From positions 1 to 9,321 of the forward strand of contig DNPC01000678.1 in NCBI GenBank assembly GCA_003501565.1: a DNA stretch of 9,321 nt. Reading direction: 5' to 3'. The notes beneath the pieces are model-generated. The model was not told the DNA's origin, did no database searches, and worked only from the letters and a program-made list of their open reading frames with translations. The position numbers were made by a program, and so were the translations under genes. This stretch comes from Planctomycetaceae bacterium (GTDB taxonomy: Bacteria; Planctomycetota; Planctomycetia; Pirellulales; Pirellulaceae). The stretch's first letter is position 1. Each line of letters opens with the position of its first letter. Positions 5,830-9,321 of this stretch are shown here, one piece after another.

Positions 5830-7158
5830 GTGCGAAAGTTGAACTTTATCAGCTCAGGGAGCAAAGTACTGTTTCCACGCCTGCGTGGGGTTGGCACGTT
5901 TGCTCTCACAGCGTTAACGCTTGGAGCAACCGGATGCACCGCCCTGCCCCGGCCTGGCAAGAACTCTGCTAGTGATCAAACTATCGCAGTTTCTCGTGCC
6001 AAGCTGACAGACCAAACAAGTGTGAGTGCTCCCCGCAATGCAGCCGAAGGTGCTCCGCTGGTGGTCGCCGACCATTCGCAAACTAGTGTTGTTCCTGCGA
6101 GCCACAGCACAGCAGTGATCGGTCCCCAGGGAGTATCCCCGATAGGTGATGACTCCTGTCAAACTTTCGAGGGCGACGCGATCCAGTATTGCGGAAATGG
6201 TACTTGTGTAACGGGCAGCGAATGTGGTGTTGCTATGGCTCCGCTAGCAGCTGATCCGAACGAATTCATATACGATGGCGGCGACAATTACTCGCAAGTT
6301 GCCATCAAGAAAGACTGGACCGCCGTTGGCGTAGAACCGACGGACACCCTTGCGTACTACGAAACCGCAGGAGGCAAGGTGTGCGTAAAGCCGACGAATC
6401 GCGTCCCAATTTATGCTCCGCGGTTTGGTTCGGTTCGGCAGGTTCGTGGCACAAATCTGTCCCAACTGACTCTGGGTCCGCAGGGCGTATTAGCCCCTGT
6501 CGCGCCTGGCAAAATGGAAGATGCTGAGTTGGCTGCTGGCGTTGTGCTACCAGTAGCAATCAAGGGGCAGTCGAAGGTAGACGCACTGGATGCTTTCCAG
6601 CTGAATTCAGCGGGTGTTCGGATCGATCAGATTCTGGCCCTCAAGAGTATGGAGGCGGGCCGAATTCCATATGTGCTGGTAGATCTTTTCCGCACGGGAG
6701 AATTGGTTGACGAACAGTTGCCAGGAGTGGAGCGGATGTTGGCTTCGGCTCTGACTTGGTATTCGCCAGAGTCGGTGGCAGTCGAGATCGACAGCCAAGA
6801 AACCGTTGTCATGCGTGACGCCAAGTTGCCGAGCGAGATCTTGGTTTACGAAACCGAGGACAAATGTTCACTGCGAATTTGCAAGGCGGCCAGCCATACC
6901 ATTGCCCACTCTGGAGACAAGATTAGCTTCACGATTCGATTCGATAACGTTGGGCCGCATCCGATCAAGAACACTGTGATTATCGACAGCTTGAGTCCGC
7001 GTTTGGAATACATCGAAGGCAGTTCGCAGAGTAGCGTTGATACTACTTTTGAAAGTGCTCCCAATGAGGTGGGATCGAATATCCTGAAGTGGGGGATTTC
7101 GGGCGAGTTGGACGCTGGTGAAGGAGGTGTTATCAGTTTTGATTGCCTAGTTCGCTAG
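5830..7158 (+). CDS. DUF11-domain lipoprotein
   Basis: The 442-residue product starts at GTG. A basic N-terminus (MRKLNF..., RLRG) leads into VGTFALTALTLGATGC, giving a lipoprotein-type site at C36 (ATGC; acceptable but not the commonest lipobox). Residues 40-100 are Ser/Thr/Ala-rich linker. A Cys cluster follows (C110, C121, C126, C132). The middle (about 140-340) is a region I do not recognise, with PTNRVPIYAPRFGSVRQV and a segment IPYVLVDLFRTGELVDEQLPG. The end (about 345-442) is a DUF11 domain: SGDKISFTIRFDNVGPHPIK, NTVIIDSLSPRLEYIEGSS, ILKWGISGELDAGEGGVISF. DUF11 is an Ig-like surface domain, also found in the chlamydial cysteine-rich envelope protein OmcB. The protein is probably lipid-anchored in the envelope with DUF11 exposed. 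It follows the secreted paralogue by 64 bp and is probably transcribed with it. The DUF11 call is secure; the role is unknown. Confidence 0.88.
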   Translation: MRKLNFISSGSKVLFPRLRGVGTFALTALTLGATGCTALPRPGKNSASDQTIAVSRAKLTDQTSVSAPRNAAEGAPLVVADHSQTSVVPASHSTAVIGPQGVSPIGDDSCQTFEGDAIQYCGNGTCVTGSECGVAMAPLAADPNEFIYDGGDNYSQVAIKKDWTAVGVEPTDTLAYYETAGGKVCVKPTNRVPIYAPRFGSVRQVRGTNLSQLTLGPQGVLAPVAPGKMEDAELAAGVVLPVAIKGQSKVDALDAFQLNSAGVRIDQILALKSMEAGRIPYVLVDLFRTGELVDEQLPGVERMLASALTWYSPESVAVEIDSQETVVMRDAKLPSEILVYETEDKCSLRICKAASHTIAHSGDKISFTIRFDNVGPHPIKNTVIIDSLSPRLEYIEGSSQSSVDTTFESAPNEVGSNILKWGISGELDAGEGGVISFDCLVR

Positions 7159-7231
7159 GTCTTGGGGTTGGGGCGTTTGACAGCAATCAGTTTGCAAAGC
7201 AAAGTATAGTGAGAACTCGCCCTGGGGGACC

Positions 7232-8359
7232 ATGTGCCACCAGCACAGTCAACCTCAGTTTCCCACGCCCATGCATTCAACAATTCTGCGTCGCGACCAT
7301 ATCCACGGCGTCCTGGCCGGTGTCGCGGTAGGCGATGCTCTCGGCGGCCCGCGCGTAGGTCTTAAGGCCTCAGCTGCACGGCGGATGTACGGGCCTCCTG
7401 CGATTCGGTTCGCGTCTATGGCCGGTGGTTGCTACTCTAGCGACACGCATCTGATGCTGATGACGGCGCAGGCCCTCTTGAACTCTCGAAGCGACCTCAA
7501 GACCTTCAGGCGTGCGTTCCGCGGTCGATTGAAGTGGTACTTGCTCAGTTTTCCGTACGCGCCGCCATCGACCATAACTTCGGCAGCCAAGTGCTGGCTG
7601 GCGATTTTTGGGTTGCGGACCAGCTCGAGCGTAGACAACAACCAGGCCGGTCCGACAGCAATTTTCTCGACGTTGGCGATGAACCGAACCGGTCATCGAC
7701 TGGATAAGTGGGTTAGCGACACCACTCAGATTCTAAGCTCTAACCCGGCCGTCATCGACGGATGCCGCGTTCTATGCAGCCTGACTGATTTTGCAGGCGG
7801 CGCCAAGGGCGAGGACTTTGACCCGAATGAGGTGTTGCAACTTGCGATCGACGCGAGCGAACACCAGCCTCAGACCGAGATGCTTGAAAAGTTGGTTGAA
7901 CCGCTGCGGGCAGGCGAGGCTCCAGGCAAAGTTGCTGCAGAACTCGGCTGGTCCGGTGGAATCAGTAGTTCGATGACCCCGACGGTAACAATGAGTGCCT
8001 ACTGTTGGCTTCGCAGCCCCAGCTCCTTCGAAGGCGCTGTCTTGCCGGCGATTGGCCTGGGCGGTGATACGACTTCGGTGGGCGCGATTACCGGAGGCTT
8101 AGTCGGCGCGTTTGCGGGCTTTGACGCGATTCCGAACGGTCTCTATCAACGACTTGGCGGAATTCCCCATGGCCCGGAGTGGATTGACGCTTTAGCTGAG
8201 CGTTTTTCCCGCTGGCCTCACGGTGAACACGATTTGCATATTGCACCAGCACAGAGCAGCGATCCACCGATGCAGCTTCTGCGCAATGTATTTACGATCG
8301 GTCGCATCGGCCTGAATCGCCTTGGACGTATCCCCCGCCGCGTCAAGCCGGGCTCTTGA
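7232..8359 (+). CDS. ADP-ribosylglycohydrolase-family protein with altered metal site
   Basis: Family members (DraG, ARH3; PF03747) remove ADP-ribose from proteins or nucleic acids using two divalent metals held by a TDDT motif and a GGDTD motif. This 375-residue protein shows the family order: GVLAGVAVGDALGG (26-39), YSSDTHLML (68-76) in place of TDDT, SSNPAVIDGC (169-178) in place of the usual (S/T)H.(H/N)P.A..G stretch, and GLGGDTTSVGAITGGLVGA (275-293) in place of GGDTDT.GAI.GA. Each metal motif thus keeps one Asp (D71, D279) and loses one (S70, T281). The usual N-G-A.MR motif is also not evident; the matching place reads NNQAGPTAIF (136-145). The last 45 residues are a basic tail beyond the domain. 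ATG 7232 has GGGGGA just upstream; ATG 7271 is an alternative. Fold is secure; hydrolase activity is doubtful. The methyltransferase gene follows after 49 bp. Confidence 0.88.
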   Translation: MCHQHSQPQFPTPMHSTILRRDHIHGVLAGVAVGDALGGPRVGLKASAARRMYGPPAIRFASMAGGCYSSDTHLMLMTAQALLNSRSDLKTFRRAFRGRLKWYLLSFPYAPPSTITSAAKCWLAIFGLRTSSSVDNNQAGPTAIFSTLAMNRTGHRLDKWVSDTTQILSSNPAVIDGCRVLCSLTDFAGGAKGEDFDPNEVLQLAIDASEHQPQTEMLEKLVEPLRAGEAPGKVAAELGWSGGISSSMTPTVTMSAYCWLRSPSSFEGAVLPAIGLGGDTTSVGAITGGLVGAFAGFDAIPNGLYQRLGGIPHGPEWIDALAERFSRWPHGEHDLHIAPAQSSDPPMQLLRNVFTIGRIGLNRLGRIPRRVKPGS

Positions 8360-8408
8360 GGCCCGATTGGGTTGATGTTGTCGTCGCAACTTCTATAAAG
8401 CCGCTGCA

Positions 8409-9215
8409 ATGGAAAAGTCGTACGATATTTCTACGGTTCTAGCGGGGCAGTCGCTGGCTTTCAAGCTACTGCTAGACAAAGAGAATATTACCCAGCGGAT
8501 GATGTTGGATGCATTTTCGCGTGGCGGATTCTTTGAGGTCGATGTTGTACGGCCGATGGTGAAAGCGTTGCGTCCAGGAGACCATTTCTTGGATGTGGGC
8601 GGGCATATCGGGTATATGTCAATGCTTGCCGCTAGCGTCGTTGGGCTCACCGGGCGCGTCGTCACTTGTGAGCCCGAACCAAATAACTTCTTGCATCTAG
8701 TCAGGCACGTGCAGGCGAATCCGCTCGCGACCTGGTTGCCGATGAACTTGGCTGTTAGCGACCATCGCGGGCTGCTGGATTTCTACGTCAATGCAGATAA
8801 CGACGGTGGCCATGCCCTGTGGGATGTTGGGCGGCATGACTTTAATGTGAAGAGTCGCCAACAGGTTGATTTGCGTCGTGTATCGGCGGTAACCGTCGAT
8901 GGTCTATGCAGTGTGCTCCAGCTGACCCCAAGAGTCATCAAGATTGACACCGAAGGCGCCGAGCTGGCCGTGTTGCGTGGTGCCGAGAAAACGCTAGAGC
9001 GCGATGACCTGTTGGTAATCGCAGAAATAAATCACTTCGGATTGAAACAGATGGGAACCGGCGAAACGGAGCTGCGTGAATTTATGCAGTCACGGGGGTT
9101 TACAACTTACGAGTTAAACCAGGAGTCACCGCCGCGCGCTCTGGCAGCAGATCAGCCGTGTGATCAAGACGTCGTTGGTAACATCATGTTTAGTCGGCTT
9201 CCGATTGGCGAGTAA
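8409..9215 (+). CDS. FkbM-family SAM-dependent methyltransferase
   Basis: FkbM-type enzymes (PF05050) methylate hydroxyl groups of sugars or polyketides, and many planctomycete members are of unknown substrate. The 268-residue product has the full domain: FLDVGGHIGYMSMLAA (60-75) is the SAM-binding motif I, VTCEPEPNNF (85-94) holds the acidic residue (E88) that binds the SAM ribose, LPMNLAVSDHRG (110-121) is the next strand, and the family hallmark IKIDTEGAELAVLRGAEKTL is at 177-196. LLVIAEINHFG (201-211) follows. There is no signal peptide, so it is cytoplasmic. No clear Shine-Dalgarno precedes ATG 8409. It lies 49 bp behind the ADP-ribosylglycohydrolase-like gene and is probably in one transcript with it. 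Methylation of a glycan or exopolysaccharide precursor is the usual role, but nothing here names the substrate. After the stop only 106 bases remain, with no further gene seen. Confidence 0.93.
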   Translation: MEKSYDISTVLAGQSLAFKLLLDKENITQRMMLDAFSRGGFFEVDVVRPMVKALRPGDHFLDVGGHIGYMSMLAASVVGLTGRVVTCEPEPNNFLHLVRHVQANPLATWLPMNLAVSDHRGLLDFYVNADNDGGHALWDVGRHDFNVKSRQQVDLRRVSAVTVDGLCSVLQLTPRVIKIDTEGAELAVLRGAEKTLERDDLLVIAEINHFGLKQMGTGETELREFMQSRGFTTYELNQESPPRALAADQPCDQDVVGNIMFSRLPIGE

Positions 9216-9321
9216 TCGGTTCGCAGGTGGAGCACGCGCCTTTCTGCACTTCCGGCGAGCGGCGTGCTAGACGACTAAGAACCTAACCGAAAACTTTGAA
9301 TCGAACATCAGCCGCGGGGCG

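Noticed and set aside
7177..7210. TTGACA (7177-7182) and TATAGT (7205-7210) as a promoter for the ADP-ribosylglycohydrolase-like gene
   Set aside because: Both boxes are good but the spacer is 22 bp, well outside the 16-19 bp that sigma-70 type promoters accept.
9231..9268. Hairpin AGCACGC / GCGTGCT after the methyltransferase as a terminator
   Set aside because: Only 7 bp of stem with a 24-nt loop and no T-tract after it.

Overview
The window looks like a piece of a planctomycete chromosome of the Rhodopirellula/Pirellula kind. The basis is inference: GC content is moderate, genes are widely spaced with few strong Shine-Dalgarno sites, two housekeeping enzymes sit beside a run of secreted or lipid-anchored proteins I do not recognise, and one of these carries a DUF11 domain. 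I saw no mobile element, CRISPR array, tRNA or rRNA.

Left part, all on the minus strand (1-3212). Reading in the direction of transcription there is an unrecognised exported protein with a possible LolA/LolB-like fold (3212-2085), then asd for aspartate-semialdehyde dehydrogenase (1882-812), then truA for tRNA pseudouridine synthase A, which runs off the left edge. A perfect-period tandem array of three 22-bp units, each holding a CAGA-N3-TCTG palindrome, lies just upstream of asd. The asd-truA junction is open in the TruA frame for 98 codons, has no in-frame ATG and contains a 21-bp (seven-residue) repeat.

Middle part, plus strand (3518-7158). After a 305-bp divergent intergenic region come three consecutive envelope genes: a lipoprotein with Cys/Gly/Met-rich cassettes around a central domain, a protein with a classical signal peptide that carries a paralogue of that domain, and a GTG-started lipoprotein ending in a DUF11 domain. 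A strong intrinsic terminator separates the first two, so they are probably not a simple single operon. The shared domain is the most novel-looking item in the window.

Right part, plus strand (7232-9215). An ADP-ribosylglycohydrolase-fold protein, in which both metal-binding signature motifs have lost an aspartate, is followed 49 bp later by an FkbM-family methyltransferase. The pair looks co-transcribed. Its substrate cannot be read from the sequence.

The clearest candidates for undescribed biology are the paralogous envelope-domain module, the divergent ADP-ribosylglycohydrolase paired with a methyltransferase, and the palindromic tandem array upstream of asd.
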